NCBI GenBank assembly: GCA_036257535.1
Contig: DATAFJ010000169.1
Span: forward strand, 11,394-75,393
Direction: 5' to 3'
Length of the DNA stretch: 64,000 nucleotides
Source of the DNA: DATAEE01 sp036257535
GTDB taxonomy: Bacteria; Acidobacteriota; Vicinamibacteria; Vicinamibacterales; 2-12-FULL-66-21
A model generated the notes under the pieces. The model worked only from the letters and a program-made list of their open reading frames with translations. It made no database searches and was not told the origin of the DNA. Numbering within the stretch: the first letter of the stretch is position 1; each line of letters begins with the position of its first letter. The translations under genes were made by a program, and so were the position numbers. Positions 8,964 through 17,146 of the stretch are shown in pieces.

Positions 8964-9143
8964 CTATAGAGATGCGCCGGCGACCGACAGCTCCGAACCG
9001 GTGACGTTCGAGCGCGCGAGCCGCCTCTCGTACATCCGGATCCAGATCCTGGCCGATTCGCGGAGCGCCTCGTTCTCCCGCGCGAGGCGCGAGAGCTCAG
9101 CCTGCAGGCCGGCCTGCTCCTCCTGTGGGTGCACTGCGTTCAT
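8964..9143 (-). CDS. Small (59 aa) charged coiled-coil protein
   Basis: A short open frame read by hand: MNAVHPQEEQAGLQAELSRL is followed by ARENEALRESARIWIRMYERR and a tail ending VAGASL with a TAG stop. Residues 7-42 form a heptad-like helix (L13, L17, L20, N24, L27 spacing; E/R/K-rich), so a coiled-coil is likely. A Shine-Dalgarno-like AGAGG sits 8 bp upstream of the ATG on the minus strand, and the frame stops just short of the convergent NTPase gene (13-bp gap). No family is recognised. Size and helix suggest a small regulator or complex adaptor, but this is not shown. Confidence 0.6.
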   Translation of the reverse strand: MNAVHPQEEQAGLQAELSRLARENEALRESARIWIRMYERRLARSNVTGSELSVAGASL

Positions 9144-9256
9144 GGGATGACCTCTACGGTGTTCCCAGTTTCATCACCGCACGTCACAAGGAGACGACGC
9201 TGCGGTGACGCCGGCGCAAACCTGCGCGAACCGCCTGGTGTGGAGACGCGGCGCGG

Positions 9257-9676
9257 TTAGTGCGTTGCCGGGAACGGCAGCGTATCCTGCGCGTCGAACT
9301 CGTCGAGGAGGACGATCGGCAGCTCGAACGGCATCCGCGGCGCGTACTTCTCGCGCGCCTGATCGAGCGAGATGAGGATCTGCTCCGCGAGCCAGCCTGG
9401 AGACACGACGCGCGCCAGCGGGCCGAAGCTGAGGATCCAGCTCTGGAGGGCATGGCTGGCGGCCACATCGAGCACGACGCGCACGGTGCCGTCGACTTGC
9501 GGCTGAAGCTGCTGGCTCGGGTGCCACTCGCGCGCGCGAACGTAGTCGGCGATGCTGGCGTCGAACTCGATCGCCACACGAATCGGCACACCGTTTCCCG
9601 CGGCGTCAAGCGCCTGAGGAATCTGCCACCGACCGACGTCTGCGCTCGCGGGCATGTGCCTGATGTATCGGCACAC
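9257..9676 (-). CDS. C-terminal fragment of a WYL/WCX-domain transcriptional regulator
   Basis: A 139-aa product. Residues 30-115 look like the WCX domain that closes WYL regulators: IRVAIEFDASIADYVRAREW, then HPSQQLQPQVDGTVRVVLDV, then a W-I-L-S-F-G-P-L-A-R-V motif near 80-90. Intact members have an N-terminal HTH and a WYL ligand-binding domain before this; both are missing. Only 23 bp separate the first codon from the end of the upstream gene, so the front half has been lost. No clear ribosome site is seen; Met8 is an alternative start. It is probably a decaying remnant, or a stand-alone WCX protein. Confidence 0.6.
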   Translation of the reverse strand: MCRYIRHMPASADVGRWQIPQALDAAGNGVPIRVAIEFDASIADYVRAREWHPSQQLQPQVDGTVRVVLDVAASHALQSWILSFGPLARVVSPGWLAEQILISLDQAREKYAPRMPFELPIVLLDEFDAQDTLPFPATH

Positions 9677-9699
9677 GATTCGCGTTCGTTAGGTCTGCG

Positions 9700-10629
9700 T
9701 CACTTCACCCGCGTCGTTACGCTGAAGAGGCGCAGGTTCGAATAGATCGCCATGCCCTCGACGTACATGGGCCAGTCGGTCTCGGCGCCCGATTCCGGCA
9801 GGGCGTACCACTCCCACATGCGGCTCGGGACGAGGACGTCGAGACGCTCGTGACGCTCATAGGTGACGTCGATGGCGCCGCGCATCGTGTACCGCCCGTC
9901 GAGATCCAGCCGCGTATTCAGCACGGCCCCGGCGGCATCGATGCACGCGCGTCCGCTCAGCGGCACGTCGTAGCCGCGCCGCGACTTTACGATCGTCGGC
10001 CGGGCCGATTCTTTGAAGGTTACGATGCGGCACGCACCCGCGCCGGAGTCGTCCATGTCGCCGGCGCGGAACGCCAGCCGCTGGTGATTTCTCGCGTGAA
10101 GCAGAAAGAGTCCGGTCGTGGGCAGGTTGATGTCCCGATAGAACCGCCCAAGGTTCCATTCAGCGCTGGCCTCGTTGATGCGTCGGAGCTGGCGCTGGCT
10201 GTCATCGTTCTGATCGAGAAAAAGATCCCGCAGACGCTCGTCCCGGTTTCGTCGCGAGCCGCCGTTTACCTCGAACGTGTCGCGAAACGCCGTCCAGATC
10301 TGGTTCGGCAGCTGGACGAGTAGGACGTCCGACCGCGTCTGGCGCCGTTGCTTGACGATGACGTCGGGCCGCACCGCCGCGATGTCGTCCGCCCACGCGA
10401 GGTGCCCGCGATCCGGTTCCTTCGGCGGTCCCGAGAATCGCTTGATGATCTGGACGTAGCGCTCTTCGACGACCGCGGTCGATATGGAGCGCTCGAATCG
10501 ATCGACGTAGTCAGCCGCGCGAGTGAGCAGGACATCGACCGGGATCGACGCCGGGGACGGAGCGGGCGTCTGCGCCAGGAGCCGGACGGCAGGCGCCGCC
10601 ACCACGCATGCGAGGAGCCAGCGCTTCAT
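9700..10629 (-). CDS. Exported protein of unknown function (309 aa)
   Basis: A signal peptide is clear: KRW, a hydrophobic core LLACVVAAPAVRLL and a likely cleavage after LLAQ. The mature region starts with a helix containing Y-V-D-R-F-E-R, then V-V-E-E-R-Y-V-Q, and later contains beta-rich stretches with YDVPLSGRACID and VPSRMWEWY. This pattern is common among secreted acidobacterial proteins that measure or sort outer-membrane lipids, but I do not recognise a named domain. It is divergent from the zinc-ribbon gene with 24 bp between starts and has the WYL fragment downstream on the same strand. Confidence 0.7.
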   Translation of the reverse strand: MKRWLLACVVAAPAVRLLAQTPAPSPASIPVDVLLTRAADYVDRFERSISTAVVEERYVQIIKRFSGPPKEPDRGHLAWADDIAAVRPDVIVKQRRQTRSDVLLVQLPNQIWTAFRDTFEVNGGSRRNRDERLRDLFLDQNDDSQRQLRRINEASAEWNLGRFYRDINLPTTGLFLLHARNHQRLAFRAGDMDDSGAGACRIVTFKESARPTIVKSRRGYDVPLSGRACIDAAGAVLNTRLDLDGRYTMRGAIDVTYERHERLDVLVPSRMWEWYALPESGAETDWPMYVEGMAIYSNLRLFSVTTRVK

Positions 10630-10653
10630 GTGGTCCTAAGTTACTATGAGGGG

Positions 10654-11061
10654 ATGCCCCTCGACGAACGATCGATGTTCATGGAAAAGGCCGAGACCCG
10701 GCCCGGACGCTATCAGTGTCCAAAGTGCCGGCGAACCAACGAATACAGCATTCGGTGGGTCAAGCGATCGCGGAAAGACCGCCTTCCGGCCGGCGCAGAC
10801 GAGGGCGACCGCGCCAGGTTCGCAAAGCTGCGCGACCATCTGCTCCGGCTGGACGACGAAGTGACGTGCAAGACGTGCGGCAAGAAGTTCGAGATCCCGT
10901 CGCAGCACTCGCTCATGTTCGTTGACCAGTTGTCGGGCCTGCCGAACGACGAAGAGCTCGAGCGGGAGATCGACGCCGCGGCGGGGGAGCCGGAAGCCCC
11001 ACGCGATACCAGGCCGGCGCTGCCGCCGCGATTCACGCGAAAACCGAGCGGCTGGAAATAG
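10654..11061 (+). CDS. Zinc-ribbon protein of unknown function (135 aa)
   Basis: Two Cys pairs, CPKC near residue 23 and CKTCGKKFE near residue 72, make a split zinc ribbon with a 46-residue insertion of basic helix (KRSRKDRLPAG, then DRARFAKLRDHLLRLDDE). The C-terminus is acidic and proline-rich. It could bind nucleic acid or a protein partner. The ATG at 10654 is chosen; the same frame is open much further upstream but only as antisense of the neighbouring gene. It is followed 40 bp later by the amide hydrolase. Confidence 0.7.
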   Translation: MPLDERSMFMEKAETRPGRYQCPKCRRTNEYSIRWVKRSRKDRLPAGADEGDRARFAKLRDHLLRLDDEVTCKTCGKKFEIPSQHSLMFVDQLSGLPNDEELEREIDAAAGEPEAPRDTRPALPPRFTRKPSGWK

Positions 11062-11101
11062 GTCAGAAACTTAGCCAGCCCGTTCCCCGTAGACTGTCTC
11101 G

Positions 11102-12178
11102 ATGAAGCGGATGGTCGCGGGTGCGGCGGCTCTCGCATGTTTTCTCACGGCCCAGCCCATTCCGGCCCAGGCGTGCACGACGTTCTGCGTCAAGGCCGGC
11201 GACTCGGTGCTGTTCGGTCGCAACTACGACTTCGAGATCGGCGGGGGCGCCCTCTTCGTCAACACCCGCGGCCTGAAGAAGCGGGGCTTCGCGCCCAACG
11301 GACCCGAGTGGGCTGCCGCGTACGGCAGCGTGACCTTCAACCAGTTCGGCCGCGACTTTCCGATGGGCGGCATGAACGAGAAGGGCCTCGTCGTCGAGCT
11401 GGCCTGGCTCGACGTGACAGAGTACCCCGCGCCGGACAACCGCGCCGAGCTCGGCGTGCTGGAATGGATTCAGTATCAGCTCGACACGGCCGCGACCGTC
11501 GCCGACGTCGTCAAGAGCAACGCCGCCGTTCGCATCTCCGGCGTCGCGCCGCTCCACTACCTGGTGAGCGACCCGACCGGAGCCGCCGCGACGATCGAGT
11601 TTCTCGGTGGGCGACTGGTTGTACACACAAACGAGTCACTGCCTGTGACCGTGCTCGCGAATACGAGCTACGAAGACTCGCTTCGCTTCTGGCGCCGGAA
11701 GGGAGAATCCAGCCTGCCGCGCGGATCCGGATCTGAGGCGCGCTTTGCGCGCACCGCAACGCAACTTGGAACGATGACCGGAGTCTCCGGGCGGCAGGCG
11801 ATCGACCGTGCGTTCTCAATCCTCGGCAACGTAGCTCAACGCTCGACGCGATGGTCCATCGTGTACGATCAGACCGCGCAGATCGTGTACTTCCGCACGG
11901 ACACGCATCACGATGTACGCCTCCTGCAGACGTCCGCGCTGAATTTCTCGTGCAGCGGACCCGTGCGGCTCGTCGACCTCGACCTGAAGGCAGGCGGCGA
12001 CATCTCGGCTCACCTTGTTCCATACTCGGCGGAGGCCAACCAGCTGCTCGTCAACAAGAACTATCGAGCGAGCTCGGTGACGCGCCGTACTCCGCCGTCC
12101 GAGATCCAGGCCATTGCCGATCATCCGGCATTGGCAACCTGTTCATCAAAAGAATCCGCGCCAGATCGCGTCGATTGA
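11102..12178 (+). CDS. Linear amide C-N hydrolase, choloylglycine hydrolase family
   Basis: An Ntn hydrolase of the conjugated bile acid hydrolase / penicillin V acylase family. The signal peptide ends AQA just before Cys25 (C-T-T-F-C), which becomes the N-terminal nucleophile after cleavage. Other family motifs are GRNYDFE (39-45; Arg and Asp expected in the active site), MGGMNEKGLVVE with the conserved Asn, and LANTSYED. Length 358 aa is usual. It should act in the periplasm on N-acyl amides; penicillin V, bile salts and N-acyl homoserine lactones are all known substrates in the family, and soil context makes the last plausible. It converges on the CPBP gene and overlaps its 3' end by 33 bp. 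Confidence 0.88.
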   Translation: MKRMVAGAAALACFLTAQPIPAQACTTFCVKAGDSVLFGRNYDFEIGGGALFVNTRGLKKRGFAPNGPEWAAAYGSVTFNQFGRDFPMGGMNEKGLVVELAWLDVTEYPAPDNRAELGVLEWIQYQLDTAATVADVVKSNAAVRISGVAPLHYLVSDPTGAAATIEFLGGRLVVHTNESLPVTVLANTSYEDSLRFWRRKGESSLPRGSGSEARFARTATQLGTMTGVSGRQAIDRAFSILGNVAQRSTRWSIVYDQTAQIVYFRTDTHHDVRLLQTSALNFSCSGPVRLVDLDLKAGGDISAHLVPYSAEANQLLVNKNYRASSVTRRTPPSEIQAIADHPALATCSSKESAPDRVD

Positions 12179-13108
12179 CGCGTGGACGAGCGCCGCGGCC
12201 ATCAGGCCGCCGCTCTGCAAGTACGCCCGGCCGTAGAAGAAACCCGCGATCGTAGCGAGCAGGACGTAGCGCCAGTCAGGATGCGCACCGTTGTTCAGAT
12301 GTGCGAGACCGAACACGACGGACGTGACGACGAGCGCACGGCCGGAATGGCCCCAGGTCTTCTGCAGAAAGTTCTGAATCAGGCCGCGGAAGAGCAGCTC
12401 CTCGGGAACCGCAATCGTGAGGAAGATCGCGAGAAATGAAAAAGCAAAGCTCGCGGCGCCGGTATCCGGATTGAACCGGACGAAACCTGTCGCGAGACCG
12501 AGCGGGATCACGAATGCGAGGCAGATCGCGAGGTTGATCGCGTAGGCCGACAGGTCGCTCCAGCCCAGCCGAAATCGATACCCGACTCCACCGAGTCGCC
12601 GGAAGGCGACGAAAAGCAGCAGCGCCAGATCGACGGCAAGGACGACGTTCAGCGTGTACGCCGCGCCTCCCTCCGGCCACGACCAGACGTCGCGGAACAG
12701 ACGAAAGTCGAGCGGCAGCCACAGCGCGAGAATCGCGAGCGCGTCGGCCCAGGTCAGGCGCGACTTGAACGCGAGCAGGAGTGCCGGCCCGAGGACGAAC
12801 ACCGTCAGCTTCAGCGCAGCGTAGGTCGTGAAAGCTCCTGTCCCAAAAGCGTAGATGGCGTAAGGAACGAGCAAGAGCGCCGCTGCTCCGAGGAGTCGGC
12901 CGGGACGACGATCGAGCCAGGCCCCGAGCCGCTCGAAAAAGTCAGAGAGCCCCCCAAGAAAGTACGGGATGAGAAGGAGGAACAGCGTGAAGACAGTGGC
13001 CGCGAAAGGCAGGCCGCCATGGCCGCGTTCGAGGAGCAGCCGGCCGGCCGCGAGAGCAGTGCCGGCGGCAAGCGCAACGCTGACTAACGATCGGGTCGGA
13101 AACGCCAA
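12146..13108 (-). CDS. CPBP family intramembrane glutamic protease
   Basis: A 320-aa polytopic membrane protein with 8-9 hydrophobic segments. The C-terminal half holds the CPBP (Abi) catalytic motifs: EELLFRG (E236, E237, R241), FGLAHLNN (H270) and VHASIDAIW (H309). These are the Glu/His residues of Rce1-like intramembrane proteases. It would work in the cytoplasmic membrane, either on prenylated or peptide substrates or in bacteriocin self-protection; nothing in the context decides. The start is TTG at 13108, weakly supported. Its 3' end overlaps the amide hydrolase gene tail to tail. Confidence 0.87.
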   Translation of the reverse strand: MAFPTRSLVSVALAAGTALAAGRLLLERGHGGLPFAATVFTLFLLLIPYFLGGLSDFFERLGAWLDRRPGRLLGAAALLLVPYAIYAFGTGAFTTYAALKLTVFVLGPALLLAFKSRLTWADALAILALWLPLDFRLFRDVWSWPEGGAAYTLNVVLAVDLALLLFVAFRRLGGVGYRFRLGWSDLSAYAINLAICLAFVIPLGLATGFVRFNPDTGAASFAFSFLAIFLTIAVPEELLFRGLIQNFLQKTWGHSGRALVVTSVVFGLAHLNNGAHPDWRYVLLATIAGFFYGRAYLQSGGLMAAALVHASIDAIWRGFF

Positions 13109-13134
13109 GCCCGGATCTTACTATCGGGGTACTA

Positions 13135-14358
13135 TCAGGCCGTCGGACGTGCCGCCCCCATGAGGCGCTCGAGATTCTCGGCGTTGAAGAACGCCTCCTT
13201 CGGGACGAGACCCTGGCGCGCCCGGAAGAACTGATTCGTGGCCTCCTGGTTTCCCCGCAGCGCCGCACGCAGCCGATAAACCTCCTCCGGCAATGGAAGG
13301 AACCGTGCCGCCGCCAAATTCTCGTGGAAGTCGGGCGTCGTCGCCTCGTTGCGGCGCGACTCGTACTCTGAGAGGCCGCCGTACAGCGGCCGTCGATATG
13401 TGAAGCAGGCGTCGAGCGCCGTGGTCAGAAGCTCCGCGTCGCGGAAGGCGTCGCAGATCCCGAGCGCCAGAAACGGATCCTTGTGAACGCCTGCATCGCC
13501 AACGAGGGCCCAGCCGAGTCCGTACGGCTTGCGGAAGAAGTTGGGAAGGTCGGCGCACCCGGCGAACCGTTCCTCTCGATGTCCATTCCGCACGCGCTCC
13601 GACAGGTCCGGAATGGCATCGATGACCGACATGAAATGGAGTTCGATGCTCGCCCTCACCGCGTGGAAGCACTGAATGCGCCAAGCGACGAAGATCCCGA
13701 AGAGCCCGTCGTTCGTCGGGAAACAAAAGACCGCGTTGTTTGGCCTGACATACACGCTCAACCCACGATCGGGAACGCCACTCCAGTACGACCAGTACCA
13801 GCAGGTGACCGGGGGGACAGCGTGGTATTCCGGCGCGCCGACGAAGTCGGCAAGCTGCGAGTGACGGCCGTCGGCGCCGATGACGATCGCGGCCCGTTCG
13901 CTGACGACGGCGCCGTCTGCCCGTGCCCGGCCGCGAATGCCGGTGACGCGATCGCCATCTGTCGTGAAGCCATCAACGCTGAAGGACGTTCTGATTTCGA
14001 CGCCCGCTTCGACGGCCGCATCGACGAGCACCTCGTCTAGAACTGATCAGCGCGGGCCGTACCCGAGCGCCACGCCGTCCACGCAGAGCTCTTCACCTGC
14101 CAGCGGAAAATCGCCCGCATCCCACGTCATGGTGGTCACGGCGGGACAGTTGGTCGACGCGACGCGGTCCAGCAGTCCCCAGCGCGCCAGATAGCGCGGC
14201 CCGAGCCGATGAATGTAATGGCCGTGCGGGATATCGCTTGGAAACGTCGCACGGTCCACGAGGAGTACTCTGTAGCCCTTGCGAGCGAGCAGCATCGCGG
14301 TCGGCGCGCCGGCGCAGCGCGCACCGATGACGATCGCGTCGTAACTGTTCCGCGTCAT
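13135..14358 (-). pseudogene. FAD-dependent oxidoreductase interrupted by one in-frame TGA
   Basis: Read as one frame from ATG 14358 to 13135 this is a p-hydroxybenzoate-hydroxylase/geranylgeranyl-reductase-like flavoprotein of about 407 codons. The N-terminus is YDAIVIGARCAGAPTAMLLA (FAD GxGxxG variant). The later GADG motif IVIGADGRHS and the closing GDAGVHKDP (FAD ribityl motif) are in the second part. The two parts are in the same frame and separated only by a TGA at 14047-14049, in the context GYGPR-stop-SVLDEVLVDAA. The conserved sequence there normally continues with Arg, so a CGA-to-TGA transition explains it. It may be a true pseudogene, a recent mutation or a base-call error. The upstream hairpin at 14376-14438 lies in its 5' region. 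Confidence 0.85.
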
Positions 14359-14375
14359 GGCTGGCCCTCCAGCAG

Positions 14376-14438
14376 AAAAGGGGACGGTCACCTTTTTCAG
14401 CATTCAGAAATCTCGAGAAAGGTGACAGTCCCCTTTTT
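14376..14438. repeat. REP-like hairpin, AAAAGGGGAC type
   Basis: Inverted arms at 14376-14397 and 14417-14438 (about 22 bp, one mismatch inside the core) flank a 19-nt loop. The left arm reads AAAAGGGGACGGTCACCTTT and on. The same element, with perfect arms, recurs at 39406-39470. It lies between the start of the FAD oxidoreductase and the end of the next gene, both on the minus strand, so it could act as a terminator as well as a mobile repeat. Confidence 0.85.
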
Positions 14439-14440
14439 CC

Positions 14441-15268
14441 TCAGTGCTGCGGCCTCGGCTCTCCGTACAGGAAGTCGTCCATCATGACGATGTCGCGCCG
14501 GCGGGTGTCGTTGCGTCCAGGCGCCTTGTTGCCGGTCGTGATCTTCACGCGCGCGATCTTCGCGTCTTTGAAAACGATGCCGAAGAACGACAGGCTCGCA
14601 TCGCCGGGCGACGCGGGGACGATGCCGCGGTAGATGACGTCGTAGTTCTCATCGACGTACTCGATGACCGTGGCGTCGCGCTCACGATGCCAGCTGCGCT
14701 TGTCATCCTCCTGCTCGTCAACGTCGGAGAAGACGGCGCCGAACCCGGTGGTCCGCGCCGGGACGTTCGTTCCGCCCGGCACGAAGAACTCGACCTCGGT
14801 CTCGTTGCTGCCGACCGGGCTGAAGAACCGCACAGGGCTGAACGGCTGGAAGATCGTCGCGTAGGTCGGATTGCCGAACGTCGACACGAGGCCGTCGAGA
14901 GGCGCCTGCACGAAGCCGGATCCGGGCGTCGTGATGTTGGCGCCGCGGCTGTTGAGAAATACGGTGAAGGGGGTAGGGCCGGGCGACGTGGCGGTCGAGC
15001 CGCCGCCGTCCCAGTTGATCTCGCGCCGGCCTTCGGCGAGCGGCCCGGGCGCGTTGCCGTTGTTGACCGCGCCGAGCGCGGCTCGGTACTGGTCGACCGT
15101 GGACTGAATGGACGCCGGATTCGGGCCGGCTGCCTGGAAGACGACGGGTCGAACGAACCGCTTGAAATCGTGGCCCTGCAAGTCGGCCGTGCCGAGAAGG
15201 GCGGCCGAGGTCACGAACACTGCAGCAACCACACCATCGAGAACTGTGAACGAACGCTGCTTCCTCAC
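14441..15268 (-). CDS. Secreted protein of unknown function (275 aa)
   Basis: I choose the GTG at 15268 because it gives a proper signal peptide (RKQRSFTVLDG then VVAAVFVTSAALLGTA). The frame also stays open to a TTG at 15331, but that adds only a charged, non-conserved stretch. The mature protein is rich in Gly/Pro/Ser and has the segments FLNSRGANITTPGSGF, VEFFVPGG and TTGFGAVFSDVD, ending with a beta-strand-rich domain (SLSFFGIVFKDAKIARVKI). This resembles the PEP-CTERM-associated or lectin-like secreted proteins that detect calcium or glycans, but no sorting tail is present. Function unknown. Confidence 0.65.
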   Translation of the reverse strand: MRKQRSFTVLDGVVAAVFVTSAALLGTADLQGHDFKRFVRPVVFQAAGPNPASIQSTVDQYRAALGAVNNGNAPGPLAEGRREINWDGGGSTATSPGPTPFTVFLNSRGANITTPGSGFVQAPLDGLVSTFGNPTYATIFQPFSPVRFFSPVGSNETEVEFFVPGGTNVPARTTGFGAVFSDVDEQEDDKRSWHRERDATVIEYVDENYDVIYRGIVPASPGDASLSFFGIVFKDAKIARVKITTGNKAPGRNDTRRRDIVMMDDFLYGEPRPQH

Positions 15269-15383
15269 TGTTACTTCTGCCTTTCGCGAGAGCGGATTGT
15301 TTTCCCGGGGGGCAAACCCGGACTCTAACAATCCGCCGCCGATCGAATCATTCGGAAGGCGTTAGAAACGCGTGAGGAATCGG

Positions 15384-17087
15384 TTACCGGACGGCGAAGA
15401 GGGGCCGCGCCTTGTCGCCTGACACGAGCGCGTGCCGGCCGCGGTCGCTGAACTGCAGCTTCGATCCGGCGACAAGGTCCACCACTGTACGGGAGACCAG
15501 GACCTCTCCCTGGCGCGCGAGCGCGGCGATGCGCTGAGCGGCTTCGGCTACCGGTCCTTCGCCGGCGCCGCGCAGCCGATCGCACTCGCCGGTGTGGAGG
15601 CCGAGGCCGAGCGTCACGCCGAGGCGAGCTCCTTCGTCCGCGATGCGGCGGCCGCATCGGATCGCCCGTGCCGGACCGTCGAACGCGGCGAACACGCGGC
15701 CGCCCGACTGTTCGACGTCGCGCCCGTTGAAGAGCTGCGCCTCAGCGGACACGAGCGCCTGCACGCGCTCGATGTCGGATGCCGCGGCGGCAGACTCCGC
15801 GTCACCGATCGCCGTACAGAGAATCGTGGCCAGCACCTGGCTCGATTCGCCGCGCGCGAGCGTGCCGGAGAGAAACCGCTCGATCTCGTCGAGGAGCACG
15901 TCCTGATCGCCGACGAAGGGCAGATGGTCGTCGCCGGGGAGCTCAACGAATTGGGCGCTCGGGATCTGGCTCGCGACGTAGCGACCCTCTTCGACGAGAA
16001 GGCAGCGGTCGCCGGTGCGGTGCAGGACGAGCGTCGGAACCTGGATCGTCGGCAGCACGTGGCGCACGTCGATCTGCGCGTTCATCCGCGTGAGCGCCAC
16101 GGCCGCCGCGGGGCTCGCGCCCATGCGGAGGTACGTCGCCCACCAGTCGCGGAACGCAGGATCGCCGGCCGCGCTCGGCGCGCGCAGTTCGACGCCGACG
16201 GGACCGCCCCAGCGCTCGAGGATCTCGCGGCAGAACGTCTCCCGCTCCTCGTGTGTCGGCGCCCACGGATAGTCGTCGGCGAACAGCCGGCGCGCGTAGG
16301 TACCGATCATGATGAGCGCTTCCGTCTTCTCCGGATACGTAGCGGCAAACAGGCTGCACATCGGCCCGCCTTCCGACACGCCCAGGAGCACCGCGCGGCG
16401 CGAGCCGGCCGCCGTCATCACCGCACGCACGTCGTCCATCCGCTCTTCGAGCGTCGGCAGTTCGGCGATCCGATCCGACAGGCCCGTGCCGCGCTTGTCG
16501 AACAGAATCAGGCGGGAGAAGCCGGCAAGCCGCCGCAGAAACCGCGCGAACGACGGCTCGTGCCAGAAGTACTCCAGGTGCGACACCCAGCCCATCACGA
16601 ACACGAGATCGATCGGCCCTGTGCCGAGCACCTGATACGCGATGTTCACGTCGCCGCTGTGCGCGTAGTGGACCGGAAGGTGAGCGGCCGTTGACGACGG
16701 CTGAGGAACGCCTGGCGCCGGCGCTGACGCCGGAGGCGATTCCAGAACATCGGCGATGAACCGGTACCCGCGTCGATGTGCCGTCTCGATGATCCGCGGG
16801 CTGCGGGCATCGTCTCCGAGGGCCCGGCGGATTTCGCTGACGCAGACTTTCAGCGCGCCATCGCCGAGAAAGACGCCCGGCCACACGGCGCCGAGCAGTT
16901 CGTCCTTACTGATGAGCTGCCCCGGCCGTGAGGCCAGATACTCGAGGACCGCCAGCGCTTTCGGCGTCAGCGGGATTGGCCCCGATTGTCCGTTCAGGCG
17001 ACCCGTCGAGAGATCCAGCTGGAAGCGATCGAAGGCAAACCGGCGTTCCAAGATGTCCCCGTGTACCCAGGGAGAGCGGCCCCACAA
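15384..17087 (-). CDS. Three-part fusion: OmpR-type winged helix, alpha/beta hydrolase, degenerate class III cyclase
   Basis: Residues 15-112 are an OmpR/PhoB/CadC-type winged helix (LTPKALAVLEYLASRPGQLI, then RRALGDD, ending RRGYRF). Residues 138-405 are an alpha/beta hydrolase with nucleophile Ser238 in GVSEGG, Asp360 in HRTGD and His388 in GDDHLPF, so the triad is complete. Residues 415-567 match the class III nucleotide cyclase fold (GLHTGE, GEVLVSRTVVDLVAGSKL). Both metal Asp positions are lost: the usual F-T-D-I is C-T-A-I (Ala426), and the usual G-D-G is S-G-G (461-463). The third domain should bind rather than make cyclic nucleotides. The start is TTG at 17087; another TTG lies 12 codons in. 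No membrane segment is seen. It is probably a ligand- or enzyme-coupled DNA-binding regulator. Confidence 0.88.
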   Translation of the reverse strand: MWGRSPWVHGDILERRFAFDRFQLDLSTGRLNGQSGPIPLTPKALAVLEYLASRPGQLISKDELLGAVWPGVFLGDGALKVCVSEIRRALGDDARSPRIIETAHRRGYRFIADVLESPPASAPAPGVPQPSSTAAHLPVHYAHSGDVNIAYQVLGTGPIDLVFVMGWVSHLEYFWHEPSFARFLRRLAGFSRLILFDKRGTGLSDRIAELPTLEERMDDVRAVMTAAGSRRAVLLGVSEGGPMCSLFAATYPEKTEALIMIGTYARRLFADDYPWAPTHEERETFCREILERWGGPVGVELRAPSAAGDPAFRDWWATYLRMGASPAAAVALTRMNAQIDVRHVLPTIQVPTLVLHRTGDRCLLVEEGRYVASQIPSAQFVELPGDDHLPFVGDQDVLLDEIERFLSGTLARGESSQVLATILCTAIGDAESAAAASDIERVQALVSAEAQLFNGRDVEQSGGRVFAAFDGPARAIRCGRRIADEGARLGVTLGLGLHTGECDRLRGAGEGPVAEAAQRIAALARQGEVLVSRTVVDLVAGSKLQFSDRGRHALVSGDKARPLFAVR

Positions 17088-17146
17088 TGGTCGCCCAACT
17101 CTAGCGTGTGTGTGAAGACCCTTCGATCAGGTAGCATCGGTGCCAA

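Noticed and set aside
14047..14049. Selenocysteine reading of the in-frame TGA
   Set aside because: The position corresponds to a conserved Arg, there is no SECIS-like hairpin just after the codon, and no Sec genes are in the window.
15269..15331. TTG start at 15331 for the secreted protein
   Set aside because: Adds a charged 21-residue stretch in front of a normal signal peptide that starts at GTG 15268.
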